48,487 nucleotides of DNA from Acidobacterium sp. (GTDB taxonomy: Bacteria > Acidobacteriota > Terriglobia > Terriglobales > Acidobacteriaceae): contig PKVY01000102.1 of the NCBI GenBank assembly GCA_003131625.1, positions 1 through 48,487 of the forward strand. Direction: 5' to 3'. Within the stretch, counting starts at the first letter, position 1. The number at the start of each line of letters is the position of its first letter. Shown piece by piece: positions 28,675 through 36,926 of this stretch. The notes beneath the pieces are model-generated. The model was not told the origin of the DNA. It ran no database searches and was given only the letters and a program-made list of their open reading frames with translations. The translations under genes and the position numbers were made by a program.

Positions 28675-29981
28675 GCGGCGATCTCCACTTTCTTCAGTCC
28701 CGGCGCCAGCAGCACAATGATCAACAGCGCCAGAAGGTACACGGTGGAAGCGAGGATGAACAGGCTAACGTAGCTGTGCGTGACTTGCAGAATCCATCCG
28801 GCGCTGGCCGCGAGCAGCATTCCGCCGGTTGAGCCCGCGCAGGTCCCGATGCCGACCACCGATCCAACGGCGCTCTTCGGGAACATATCCGACGTCGTGG
28901 TGAAGAGATTCGCCGACCACCCCTGATGCGCGGCCGTGGCCAGACTCAGAAGGCCGATGGCAACCCACTCCGAGTTGAGGCTTCCCGCAACGAAGATGGG
29001 CACAACGCAGCACGCGCAGACCAGCATCGCCGTCAGCCGTGCGCCCGAAGCGGAAAGGCCCAGCTTGCGAAACGGCACGGGCAGCCAACCGCCGCAAACG
29101 CTGCCCACCGACGACGTGGTGTAGATGATGATGAGCGGCAGTCCGAGGTGGGCAAGATTAAGATGGAACCTTTTGCTGAAGAAGTCGGGCAGCCAGAAGA
29201 GGAAGAACCACCAGATAGGATCGGTGAGAAACTTCCCCGCGGCAAAGGCCCACGTCTGGCGGAAACTCAACAGCCGCAGCCACGGCACATGGGGACCCAT
29301 CTGCGCGGCAGCTTCTTCATAGATGTGCCGCAGTTCCCTGCCCGTCAGCGTGGGGTGATCCGCCGGCTTCCGGTAGTTGCGGTACCACCAGAAAATCCAC
29401 AGCATGCTGAAAACGCCGGTGACCAGAAACGCGGCACGCCAGCTGTAGTGCAGAGCCACCCAGGGCACGATGAGCGGCGCCAGGATCGCCCCGACGTTGG
29501 CTCCGGAGTTGAAAATCCCCGTCGCCAGCGAGCGCTCCCTCTGCGGAAACCACTCGGCGACGGTCTTGATAGCCGCGGGAAAGTTGCCGGACTCGCCGAG
29601 TCCCAGAAAGAATCGCGCAAAGCCAAACTCCAGAGCGGAACTGGCCAGCGCGTGGCCCATGGCGGAAAGGCTCCAGATGCCCATGAACACGCAGTAGCCG
29701 ACCCGCGTGCCCAGCTTGTCGATCAGCCGCCCCGCCGCCAGCACGCCCACGGCATACGCCAGCTGAAATGCAAAAATGATGTAACCGTAGTCGACCTCGG
29801 TCATGCCGATGCTGTGCTGCAGGGTCGGCTTCAGGATCGCGATCACCTGGCGATCCATGTAGTTGATGGAGGTCGCCACGAACAGCATCGCGCAAATCGT
29901 CCAGCGCACGCGCCCCAGGCGCAGTTTGCCGCCGCCTTCCGGAGCGTCGACCTGTTCCACCGCACTGCCAGGGCTTTTCAT
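28671..29981 (-). CDS. MFS transporter, hexuronate (ExuT-like) type
   Basis: 436 residues with 12 hydrophobic helices. SINYMDRQVIAILKP in the first helix, RFFLGLGESGNFPAAIKTVAEWFP in the fourth and NSGANVGAILAPLIV are hallmarks of the anion:cation symporter branch that includes ExuT and other hexuronate permeases. It probably takes up galacturonate and glucuronate by proton symport, supplying the enzymes encoded beside it. It starts 20 bases after the uxaC stop and overlaps the LarA-like gene by 4 bases (ATGA). Confidence 0.9.
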   Translation of the reverse strand: MKSPGSAVEQVDAPEGGGKLRLGRVRWTICAMLFVATSINYMDRQVIAILKPTLQHSIGMTEVDYGYIIFAFQLAYAVGVLAAGRLIDKLGTRVGYCVFMGIWSLSAMGHALASSALEFGFARFFLGLGESGNFPAAIKTVAEWFPQRERSLATGIFNSGANVGAILAPLIVPWVALHYSWRAAFLVTGVFSMLWIFWWYRNYRKPADHPTLTGRELRHIYEEAAAQMGPHVPWLRLLSFRQTWAFAAGKFLTDPIWWFFLFWLPDFFSKRFHLNLAHLGLPLIIIYTTSSVGSVCGGWLPVPFRKLGLSASGARLTAMLVCACCVVPIFVAGSLNSEWVAIGLLSLATAAHQGWSANLFTTTSDMFPKSAVGSVVGIGTCAGSTGGMLLAASAGWILQVTHSYVSLFILASTVYLLALLIIVLLAPGLKKVEIAA

Positions 29982-30001
29982 GCCGGAAAATCAGAAACCC
30001 T

Positions 30002-31411
30002 TCAGAGTCGATATGCCTTCCGCACCAGGTTATACGCGAGATCGTGGGCGACTTCCACCGCCTCATCTTCATCCAGGCGATGCTCGGCCACCAGCCGCGC
30101 CAGCCACACGCAGTCAATGCGGCGAGCCACATCGTGCCGTGCCGGGATCGACAGAAACGCGCGCGTGTCGTCGTTGAAGCCCACCGTGTTGTAGAAGCCG
30201 GCGGTCTCCGTCACCTGCTCGCGGAAACGCAGCATGCCTTCGGGACTGTCGTGGAACCACCACGGCGGCCCCAGCCGCAGGCAGGGATAGTGGCCGGCCA
30301 GCGGCGCCAGCTCGCGCGTATAGGTCGTTTCGTCCAGAGTGAACAGGATCAGCGTGAAGTTCTTCTCGTTGCCAAAGCGCGCAAGGAGCGGATGCAGGGC
30401 GTGCACGTAATCCGTTGCGACCGGGATGTCCGCCCCCACGTCGCGCCCATAGAGTTCGTACACTTTCCGATTGTGATTGCGGTACGCGCCGGGGTGGAGC
30501 TGCATCACCAGGCCGTCTTCCACGCTCATGCGCGCCATTTCGGTGAGCATCTGCGCGCGGAACAGTTCCTTCTGCCGGGCATCGGCGTGGCCGGTCAGCA
30601 CCGTTTCAAACGCCCGCGCTGCATCCGCTGCCGGCAAATCCGCTGTGAGTGCGGTCGGATGGCCATGATCGGTCGCCGTGCAGCCGAGAGCCTTGAAGCG
30701 CGCGCGCGTCTTTTCGAGAGCGCGAATATATCCCTGCCAGCTGCCGGTATCTTCTCCGGTGATCTGGCCCAGCTTCGCCACATTCTTCTCGAAACCCGCG
30801 AAGTCCGGATCCACGACCGAGTCCGGGCGAAACGCCGGAATGATCCTGGCTTTCCAGCCCGAGTCGCGGATCGCCTGGTGATCGGCCAGCGAATCGAGAG
30901 GCGAATCCGTTGTCGCCAGTACCTCGATGTGGAAGCGATCGTAGAGCGCGCGAGGCCGGAACTCCGGCGCGCGCAGCCGTTCGGAGATCACGTCGAAGTA
31001 AAGATCGGCTGTCGCTCCGGAAAGCCGCTCTTCCAGTCCGAACAGCTCCTGAAAGGCGTAGTCGAGCCACATGCGCGTCGGGGTCCCGCGAAACAGGTAG
31101 TAGTTCTCCGCGAAGATGCGCCAAACGCGCCGCGGATCCTTCAGTTCGTCGACGCCAATCTCCAGATCCTCGAGCGAAATGCCCTGGCTGTAGAGCATGC
31201 GGAAGATGTAGTGATCGGGCTGCACGAACAGCTTCGCCGGATCGGGAAAGGGCTGGTTGTTGGCGAACCACGCCGCCTGCGTATGCCCATGCGGGCTAAT
31301 GATGGGCAGGCCCCGGACTTCCGCATGGAGCCGCCGTGCAATTCCGCGCATCACAGGATCGGCCGGGAACAGCCGGTCATTGTGGATCAGATTCATGGCG
31401 CGCGTCGACAT
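30002..31411 (-). CDS. uxaC: Uronate isomerase
   Basis: 469 residues, as expected for UxaC. The amidohydrolase-fold motif PHGHTQ (with metal-binding His), the YYLFRGTPTRMWLDY segment, and TTDSPLDSLADHQAIR, PAFRPDSVVDP and GFNDDTRAFLSIPARHDVARR are all characteristic. It isomerises D-glucuronate to D-fructuronate and D-galacturonate to D-tagaturonate, the first step of this operon. It is the promoter-proximal gene; the SD aggagg is 12 bases before the ATG, and a ggtcgacc palindrome overlaps that SD. The divergent regulator starts 190 bases away. Confidence 0.95.
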   Translation of the reverse strand: MSTRAMNLIHNDRLFPADPVMRGIARRLHAEVRGLPIISPHGHTQAAWFANNQPFPDPAKLFVQPDHYIFRMLYSQGISLEDLEIGVDELKDPRRVWRIFAENYYLFRGTPTRMWLDYAFQELFGLEERLSGATADLYFDVISERLRAPEFRPRALYDRFHIEVLATTDSPLDSLADHQAIRDSGWKARIIPAFRPDSVVDPDFAGFEKNVAKLGQITGEDTGSWQGYIRALEKTRARFKALGCTATDHGHPTALTADLPAADAARAFETVLTGHADARQKELFRAQMLTEMARMSVEDGLVMQLHPGAYRNHNRKVYELYGRDVGADIPVATDYVHALHPLLARFGNEKNFTLILFTLDETTYTRELAPLAGHYPCLRLGPPWWFHDSPEGMLRFREQVTETAGFYNTVGFNDDTRAFLSIPARHDVARRIDCVWLARLVAEHRLDEDEAVEVAHDLAYNLVRKAYRL

Positions 31412-31600
31412 AAGCCTGGTCGACCTCCTGGACCGTGGACGTGGGGTTGTGCTACAGAGGTCCGACCACTAGAATACACCGGTAGGCGGCGAGATCAGTG
31501 GTACTTTCGAGCTCAGCGAAACAAAAGAGGCGGATGTGCTGTGAATCCCGTCTTCCGGGACAAAGCTGACTCCGCCAGGTTCCCGTCCGCCGGAGGGCCC
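31412..31600. promoter_or_regulatory. Divergent uxaC/regulator control region with FadR-type operator
   Basis: A 15-base palindrome agaggtccgaccact (31456-31470; AGnGGTCnGACCnCT) lies between a -35-like TTGTGC (31447-31452) and a -10-like TAGAAT (31470-31475), 17 bases apart, reading toward the regulator. The core matches the TGGTCnGACC half-site style known for FadR-subfamily GntR regulators. A second core, GGTCGACC (31418-31425), overlaps the uxaC ribosome binding site. Autoregulation and control of uxaC are inferred. Confidence 0.6.
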
Positions 31601-32350
31601 ATGCCGAAATCCGATACGCATATGACCATGCGAGTGGTCAACCACATCCGGACCCTGATCGAATCCGGCGGCCTGCAGCCCGGCGACCAAATCCCGCCGG
31701 AGCGCGAGTTTGCGCAGAAGCTGCGCATCAGCCGCGCCAGCCTGCGCACCGGGATCGGCTATCTCGCCGCTATGGGCGTGATGGACGTCCGGCACGGCGT
31801 CGGCACGTTCGTGGCAGACGGGCCGCCAGAGCTGGGCAAATCGTCGCTGAGCCTGCTGGGCGCGCTGCACGGTTTCCAGTCGTGGCAAATGTTCGAGGCG
31901 CGCCGCATTCTCGAAAGCGAACTCGCCGCACTGGCCGCCGAGCGCGGCCGCGAGCAGCATTTCACCTCCATGTCCGAGGAGGTCGCCGAGATGTACGCGA
32001 CCGTCAACGATCCCATCGAGTACCTGATCCACGACGTGCGCTTTCACCGCGTCATCGCCCAGGCGTCCGGCAATCCCATCCTGGCGGCGCTGATGGAAAC
32101 CATCACCTCGGCTCTCTACGATGAGCGGCGCAAGACCGCGGAGCGCTCCCGCGACCTGAAGGAGTCCGCCGATCTGCATCGCGAAATTTTCCGCGCCATC
32201 CGCTCCCGCAACGCCTCCGAGGCGCGCGCAGTGATGGAGCGGCACCTGACCATGGCGCAGTCGGCGCAGGACCTGGAAATCTCAGCACAAGCGCCGCCGC
32301 CCAACGGCCGGCCGGCAAAGAAAGTGCGGAGGAGCGCGGGAGAAGCCTAA
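31601..32350 (+). CDS. GntR-family regulator, FadR subfamily (uronate operon control)
   Basis: 249 residues. An N-terminal winged helix (about 10-75; GDQIPPEREFAQKLRISRASLRTGIGYL) is followed by an all-helical FCD ligand domain (about 95-230; EARRILESELAALAA, HDVRFHRVIAQASGNPI, LHREIFRAIRSRNASEARAVMERHL). The His and Asp residues in HDVRFH and LHREI are the usual metal or ligand site. Such regulators (UxuR, ExuR, KdgR types) sense sugar acids. The start at 31601 follows cggaggg; the open frame extends far upstream without meaning. It is divergent from the operon it most likely controls. Confidence 0.88.
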   Translation: MPKSDTHMTMRVVNHIRTLIESGGLQPGDQIPPEREFAQKLRISRASLRTGIGYLAAMGVMDVRHGVGTFVADGPPELGKSSLSLLGALHGFQSWQMFEARRILESELAALAAERGREQHFTSMSEEVAEMYATVNDPIEYLIHDVRFHRVIAQASGNPILAALMETITSALYDERRKTAERSRDLKESADLHREIFRAIRSRNASEARAVMERHLTMAQSAQDLEISAQAPPPNGRPAKKVRRSAGEA

Positions 32351-32492
32351 GGCGGCGAGTCGGAGCCGCAGCGCCACGAAACTTCCCTGTCGCCGGCCAC
32401 ACATCCGCAATCGGCCAGTGTTTGTGCGCGGATGACGTGCTAACTTGAACTTTCGCTCTCTTCCACATCTCATTCGCAGCAGGAGCATGTTC

Positions 32493-35387
32493 ATGAGTTT
32501 GCGTCGTGGCTGGTCTGTGTCTGTTGTCGCGCTCGGCCTGAGCGCTTTGTTCGGGTTCTCGCTCACCGCACAGGAGTCTGCTTCAGGCGGCCAGTATCCG
32601 GAGAACCTCGTCGAAGGCCTGCACTGGCGCGACGTGGGCCCGATGCGCGGCGGGCGGTCGTTCGGCGTGGCGGGTGTTCCCAGCGAGCCGGACACGTTCT
32701 ACTTCGGATCGGTGGGCGGAGGAGTTTGGAAGACAGAGAATGCCGGGCGGACGTGGACACCGATCTCGGACCAGGGAATTCCGATCGGGTCGATCGGAGC
32801 GGTGGCGGTGGCCCCGTCCGATCCTAACGTCGTGTATGTGGGAACCGGAGAGCCGGACATTCGCGCCCAGCATTCGTATGGCATCGGGATGTTCAAGTCG
32901 GTGGATGCGGGCAAGACGTGGCGGGCTGTGGGCCTGGAAAAAACGAGCCAGATCGGGCGCATCGCCGTCGATCCCTCGAATCCCAATCGCGTGTATGTGG
33001 CGGCGCTGGGACGCGTATATGACGCGAACCCGGAGCGTGGCGTTTATCGCTCGACCGATGGCGGCGCGCACTGGAAGAAGGTGCTGTTCAACCCATCCGA
33101 TCCAAACGATGTGGGCGCGATCGATATTGCTGTCGATCCGAAAGATGCCAAGGTGCTGTACGCCTCGCTGTGGGCGACGCGACGGCCACCGTGGCCGGTG
33201 TATGCGCCGTCGTACATGCCGGGCAGCGGTCTTTATAAATCGACCGATGGCGGCGATCACTGGACCAAGCTGAGCGGCGGCCTGCCGGACGACAATTTTG
33301 TGGGCAAGATTGGGATTGCGGTGTCGCCGAGCCATCCGCAGCGCCTGTGGGCGGTGGTGGACGATGTGGGCGCCGGCGTTGCGCCCCCGCTGCGGTTTGC
33401 GGCAGCTCCGAGCAAGCCGGCTCCGAAGCCGCCGGGCGGCGTTTACATTTCCGATGACGCGGGGGCTACGTGGAGGCTGGTCAACGACGAGACGCGGCTG
33501 TGGGGCCGCGGCTGGTATTTCGAATCGGTGGCCGTCGCCCCGGACAATCCCGACAAGGCCTATGTGATCAACACTGCGACGTATGTGACGGCGGATGCGG
33601 GCAAGACCTGGACGCCGATCAAGGGCGCGCCGGGCGGCGATGACTATCACCAGCTATGGGTGAATCCGCGGGACGGCCAGCGCATGGTGCTAAGCAGCGA
33701 TCAGGGCACCGTGGTGAGTGTGGATGGCGGAAAAACCTGGAGCACCTGGTATAACCAGCCGACAGCGCAGATCTATCATGTCGCCGCGGACAATCAGTTT
33801 CCCTACTGGCTCTACGGGGCGCAGCAGGACAGCGGAGCGGTGCGGGTGAGCACGTGGTCGAAGGAAGGCGTTCTGAATTTCCGCAACTGGGAGCCCATCT
33901 GTCTGGCGGGTGAGAGCGACACGGTGGTGCCGGATCCGACAGAGCCGGATATTTTGTACGGTGCTGGAGCGGGTCGCTGCAACCAGGCGCTGAATGTTCC
34001 GTCTTCGCTGGGCGGCACGCTGCCGGCGGCGGACCCCAACGATCCTGACCGGAAGACGTGGACTCTGCCGGAGGTTTTCTCGACGGCGGATGGGGCGCTC
34101 TACTATTCGAACCAATTTGTATTTCGCACGCGAGATCGCGGGAAGACGTGGGAGAAGATCAGTCCCGATCTGACGCGGGTGAATCCGCCGATGCCGGCGA
34201 ATCTGGATCCGGTGACGGCGAAAGACATTGATGAAGCGATGACGAACCGGTTCGGCGTGGTGCACACGATCGGCCCGTCTCCGCTGAGCGCGACCACGGT
34301 ATGGGCGGGCACGGACGACGGCCTGATCCAGGTGACGCGCGACGACGGCAAGACCTGGAACGATGTGACGCCGCCGGCGATGACGGCATGGAGCAAAGTC
34401 TCGCAGATCGAGGCCGGGCACTTCGATGGAGACACGGCGTATGCGTCCGTCGATCGGCATCGCCTGGCGGACGATAAGCCGTATATCTATCGCACGCATG
34501 ATGGCGGCAAGACGTGGCAGAACGTGGTCAACGGAATTCCCGAGGGCGCTTACGTCAACTCGGTGAAAGAAGACCCGGTGACGAAGGGACTGCTGTACGC
34601 CGCGACGGAACTGCGCGTTTACGTCTCGTTCGACGATGGGGATCACTGGCAGCCGCTGCAGAGCAACATGCCAGTAACGTCGGTGCGCGACATCGTGGTG
34701 CATGGCGACGATCTGGATGTGGCGACGCATGGCCGCGGCTTCTGGGTGATGGATCAGATGAGCGCGCTTCGCCAGATTGCCGGCAAGGGAAGCGAGATTG
34801 TCGACGCGAAAGCGTATCTCTTCAAACCGAGCGATGCGCTGGCGGTTCCGGCCAGCAGCCAGGATGGAACGCCGCTGCCGCATGAGGAGCCACAGGAGTT
34901 GAATCCACCGCCGGGCGTGCTGGCTTACTACTGGCTGAAGACTGCCGCGACGCAGCCGCTCAAGCTGGAGCTCGTGGACAGCGCGGGCCACGTGCGGGCG
35001 TGCGGAGCGAGCGATACTCCGGTGCCGCCGGTGGATACGGAGAAGATCAACGTGCAGGCGATTTGGGAAGAGCCGGCGCAGTTGCCGCCCTCCGCGCAGC
35101 CGGGGATGCACCGGTACGCGCTCGATCTTCCGCAGCAGCGGTTTTTCGGTCCTCCGTCGGGAGAAAAGCCGGCGCGCGACGCCTGCTCGCCACCCGAGGG
35201 GACGGAACAACCAGCAGCGCGTCCGGCTCGACCGGGACGCCGCGGCCCCGTCGTTCTGGCGCCGGGTGAATATACGGTGCGCCTCACCGTCGACGGGCAA
35301 AGTTACACGCAACCGGTTACGGTGAAGCCGGATCCCCGTGGAAGCGCCATCGACCACGCCACCCCGGGCGCCAATACCAGCGAATAA
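32493..35387 (+). CDS. Large secreted Asp-box (BNR/sortilin-like) propeller protein
   Basis: About 964 residues with a signal peptide (MSLRRGW to about TAQ). At least ten Asp-box motifs of the S-x-D-x-G-x-x-W type are seen, e.g. KTENAGRTW, KSVDAGKTW, RSTDGGAHW, KSTDGGDHW, ISDDAGATW, VSVDGGKTW, RTRDRGKTW, VTRDDGKTW, RTHDGGKTW, VSFDDGDHW. They imply one or two beta-propellers as in sortilin/VPS10 and sialidase-like folds. These proteins are often labelled glycosyl hydrolase, but no catalytic residues can be assigned. A C-terminal beta domain ends in YTVRLTVDGQSYTQPVTVKPDPRG. Start chosen 7 bases after aggag. Confidence 0.85.
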   Translation: MSLRRGWSVSVVALGLSALFGFSLTAQESASGGQYPENLVEGLHWRDVGPMRGGRSFGVAGVPSEPDTFYFGSVGGGVWKTENAGRTWTPISDQGIPIGSIGAVAVAPSDPNVVYVGTGEPDIRAQHSYGIGMFKSVDAGKTWRAVGLEKTSQIGRIAVDPSNPNRVYVAALGRVYDANPERGVYRSTDGGAHWKKVLFNPSDPNDVGAIDIAVDPKDAKVLYASLWATRRPPWPVYAPSYMPGSGLYKSTDGGDHWTKLSGGLPDDNFVGKIGIAVSPSHPQRLWAVVDDVGAGVAPPLRFAAAPSKPAPKPPGGVYISDDAGATWRLVNDETRLWGRGWYFESVAVAPDNPDKAYVINTATYVTADAGKTWTPIKGAPGGDDYHQLWVNPRDGQRMVLSSDQGTVVSVDGGKTWSTWYNQPTAQIYHVAADNQFPYWLYGAQQDSGAVRVSTWSKEGVLNFRNWEPICLAGESDTVVPDPTEPDILYGAGAGRCNQALNVPSSLGGTLPAADPNDPDRKTWTLPEVFSTADGALYYSNQFVFRTRDRGKTWEKISPDLTRVNPPMPANLDPVTAKDIDEAMTNRFGVVHTIGPSPLSATTVWAGTDDGLIQVTRDDGKTWNDVTPPAMTAWSKVSQIEAGHFDGDTAYASVDRHRLADDKPYIYRTHDGGKTWQNVVNGIPEGAYVNSVKEDPVTKGLLYAATELRVYVSFDDGDHWQPLQSNMPVTSVRDIVVHGDDLDVATHGRGFWVMDQMSALRQIAGKGSEIVDAKAYLFKPSDALAVPASSQDGTPLPHEEPQELNPPPGVLAYYWLKTAATQPLKLELVDSAGHVRACGASDTPVPPVDTEKINVQAIWEEPAQLPPSAQPGMHRYALDLPQQRFFGPPSGEKPARDACSPPEGTEQPAARPARPGRRGPVVLAPGEYTVRLTVDGQSYTQPVTVKPDPRGSAIDHATPGANTSE

Positions 35388-35467
35388 GAGGAGAGATTGA
35401 CCGGCAAAGAAGTTTTCACCCTGGGGTGCGGCAAGCTCTGGCGCAGTCTGATCCCGAGGGGCTGGGC

Positions 35468-35554
35468 TACGAGCCGGTGCGAACCGCGCGTCCGAGCACC
35501 CGCGTGGAGCGGGCGGGCTTCCTCTGAGAACGCACCAGTTTTGGTGCAGGTGCC
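35468..35554 (-). pseudogene. 3' remnant of an excisionase-like gene
   Basis: The minus strand reads APAPKLVRSQRKPARSTRV, then LGRAVRTGS and a TAG stop, nearly the same as the last 28 residues of the intact gene ending at 39155 (TPAPKLVRSQKKPVRSTRV, LSRSARTGS). Similarity continues past the stop (about 35408-35467 versus 39100-39154). There is no start codon or DNA-binding domain, so it is a fragment. Upstream it passes into a 17-base tandem repeat that resembles the SGLEE-coding part of the intact gene. Confidence 0.7.
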
Positions 35555-35575
35555 CGGCATCCCACTCAAGCCCTT

Positions 35576-35621
35576 TTCTGGCCCGAGTCCTCTTCTGGCC
35601 CGAGTCCTCTCCTGGCCCGAG
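35576..35621. repeat. 17-base tandem repeat, 2.7 copies
   Basis: Two perfect copies of ttctggcccgagtcctc (35576-35592, 35593-35609) are followed by tcctggcccgag (35610-35621). On the minus strand it reads toward the excisionase remnant, and it resembles a short segment of the intact gene (ctcggggctggaagaga). Confidence 0.75.
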
Positions 35622-35797
35622 CAAGCACCGCCGCAACCAGGCCCCAGCGTCAGGAATGTCCCCGGTTCAATTCAATATGTCAGCTATGCACCCCCCGCAC
35701 CGCCATGCAGGGGCCCCCTGGGTAGGGGGGGGTGGCATGTTGCTGGAATCACAGGGATGAGGAATGTTATCGAGCTTGATATCTCCCCCCTGGGGGC

Positions 35798-35909
35798 AGG
35801 GTACAGGGTGCAGGTTACAGGGGACAGGTTACAGGTTGCAGGTTACAGGTTACAGGGTGCAGGGTACAGGGTTCGGAACAGCGTTCAGCGTTCAGCGCAC
35901 AGCGTTCGG
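35798..35909. repeat. Longest heptamer tract, overlapping a gene end
   Basis: Sixteen 7-base units in phase: agggtac, agggtgc, aggttac, aggggac, aggttac, aggttgc, aggttac, aggttac, agggtgc, agggtac, agggttc, ggaacag, cgttcag, cgttcag, cgcacag, cgttcgg. The unit shifts from an aggttac type to a cgttcag type without losing phase. The minus-strand orphan gene reads into it for about 95 bases and stops inside it (TAA at 35815-35817). Confidence 0.85.
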
Positions 35910-36807
35910 CACAGCGTTCGGTGGAGGCGTCGGCTGTGGCGTTGAGGTCGAAGGTGGGATCGGGGGCGGGCGCGGCTTCGGCGTGGTTCTGGGCTGGCTG
36001 GGGCGGAGCGGAAGGATCGGCGCCAGCGCGGGCGGCGTGCTCTTCGCGTTCGCGAACGCATTCTCTGCAGGGAGTCCTGCTGGTCTGGCCGCTGCAGTTG
36101 AGGTTTCCGAAACCGCAGGGGCGAGTTTCGATGGGCGGGAGCTGGCCGCGGATATCGAGCTGGGTTCGCGCGTCGCGAATGCGGTCACGGAAATCGTCGA
36201 GGAAGCCGCTTGTGTCGTCGTGGCTCTCCTTGATTTCGTCGTCGGTGAGCCAGCCGGAGGGCGGGAGATCTTCGGGGCGAGTGACGAGGGGCTGGTTGAG
36301 CCTCTGGCAGTACTGGTCGAGAAGATATTTGTCGAAGGACCAGGCGGGCTTGGCGGCATCGGGGGCGCGCCAGGGCTCGTCGGGGCCGAGGAGTTCGCCG
36401 TCGGGAGTGGCAACGACTTCGGCGACGGGCTGCTGAACAGGCTTTGGTTTGTCCACCGGCTTGAGGCGAGGGACGACGGGGCGCGGGAGGGTGAGAGCAG
36501 CGACCTGACAGATGAAGGCGAGGGTGCGGGCGTCGCGGTTGTCGATGAGGCCGGTGAAGACGCCGTGGGCGGCCTGGGAGAGGACGAGCTGGATGGAGGA
36601 GTGGTCCTCAAGGAGGGGCATGACAATTTTGAGGCCGCGCATGGGGCACTCGGGGTGGCGATAGTGCAGGTGAGTGTGGCAGAAGTCGTGGCCGCGGAGG
36701 GCGGTGGAGTTGCACTGGAGTCCGTTGACGGTGAGGGAGCGGCAGCGGCGGCTTTCTTTGGCCGGGGTGGTAGCGGGTTCGGGGGACGGGGTGCTGGTGG
36801 TGGACAT
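35815..36807 (-). CDS. Orphan Cys/His-rich protein (acidobacterial type)
   Basis: 330 residues. The N-terminus has a zinc-finger-like pattern, RRCRSLTVNGLQC then LRGHDFCHTHLHYRH (Cys-Cys-Cys-His-His). Next comes a helical domain, PLLEDHSSIQLVLSQAAHG, with ARTLAFICQVAALTLPRP. A later Cys cluster (about 240-262; CGFGNLNCSG, PCREC) precedes an Ala/Pro-rich tail. The last 30 residues (TERCAERCALNAERC onward) are translated from a heptamer repeat tract. The family is not functionally known to me; I recall similar proteins only from Acidobacteriota. SD aaaggaaac precedes the ATG, and a heptamer tract lies directly upstream. Confidence 0.7.
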   Translation of the reverse strand: MSTTSTPSPEPATTPAKESRRCRSLTVNGLQCNSTALRGHDFCHTHLHYRHPECPMRGLKIVMPLLEDHSSIQLVLSQAAHGVFTGLIDNRDARTLAFICQVAALTLPRPVVPRLKPVDKPKPVQQPVAEVVATPDGELLGPDEPWRAPDAAKPAWSFDKYLLDQYCQRLNQPLVTRPEDLPPSGWLTDDEIKESHDDTSGFLDDFRDRIRDARTQLDIRGQLPPIETRPCGFGNLNCSGQTSRTPCRECVREREEHAARAGADPSAPPQPAQNHAEAAPAPDPTFDLNATADASTERCAERCALNAERCSEPCTLHPVTCNLQPVTCPL

Positions 36808-36820
36808 TTGTTTCCTTTCG

Positions 36821-36862
36821 ATGAGTGATGAGTGATCAGTGATCAGTGATCAGTGATCGGAG
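36821..36862. repeat. Heptamer tract upstream of the orphan gene
   Basis: Units atgagtg, atgagtg, atcagtg, atcagtg, atcagtg, atcggag in 7-base phase. It is the reverse complement of the gatcact type at 1957-1977. It starts 13 bases beyond the start codon of the minus-strand gene, i.e. in its 5' leader. Confidence 0.8.
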
Positions 36863-36880
36863 CGTGGGTGGGGAAAAAGG

Positions 36881-36909
36881 GAGGGGCTTGCCGTGACGGC
36901 AAGCCCCTC
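36881..36909 (-). terminator. Strong hairpin, minus-strand terminator
   Basis: GAGGGGCTTGCCG-tga-CGGCAAGCCCCTC is a perfect 13-bp stem with a 3-base loop. On the minus strand it is followed by CCTTTTTCCCC, fitting an intrinsic terminator or leader attenuator upstream of the orphan gene at 36807. On the plus strand no T run follows. Confidence 0.7.
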
Positions 36910-36926
36910 GGATGCTCCCCGCAAAG

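Larger units (their letters stand above)
35388..35814. other. Intergenic region with gene remnant and tandem repeats
   Basis: No intact gene. It holds the minus-strand 3' remnant of an excisionase-like gene (35468-35554), the 17-base tandem repeat (35576-35621), a C/G-rich stretch with gcaggggccccctg (35705-35718), and the start of the heptamer tract at 35798. It separates the Asp-box gene from the orphan Cys/His protein. Confidence 0.6.

Noticed and set aside
30044..31600. Upstream extension of the GntR-type gene
   Set aside because: It is antisense to uxaC; the domain begins at 31601 with its own ribosome binding site.
33690..35636. Minus-strand open frame of 648 codons
   Set aside because: Antisense to the Asp-box gene; the Arg/His-rich sequence has no domain and arises from GC skew.
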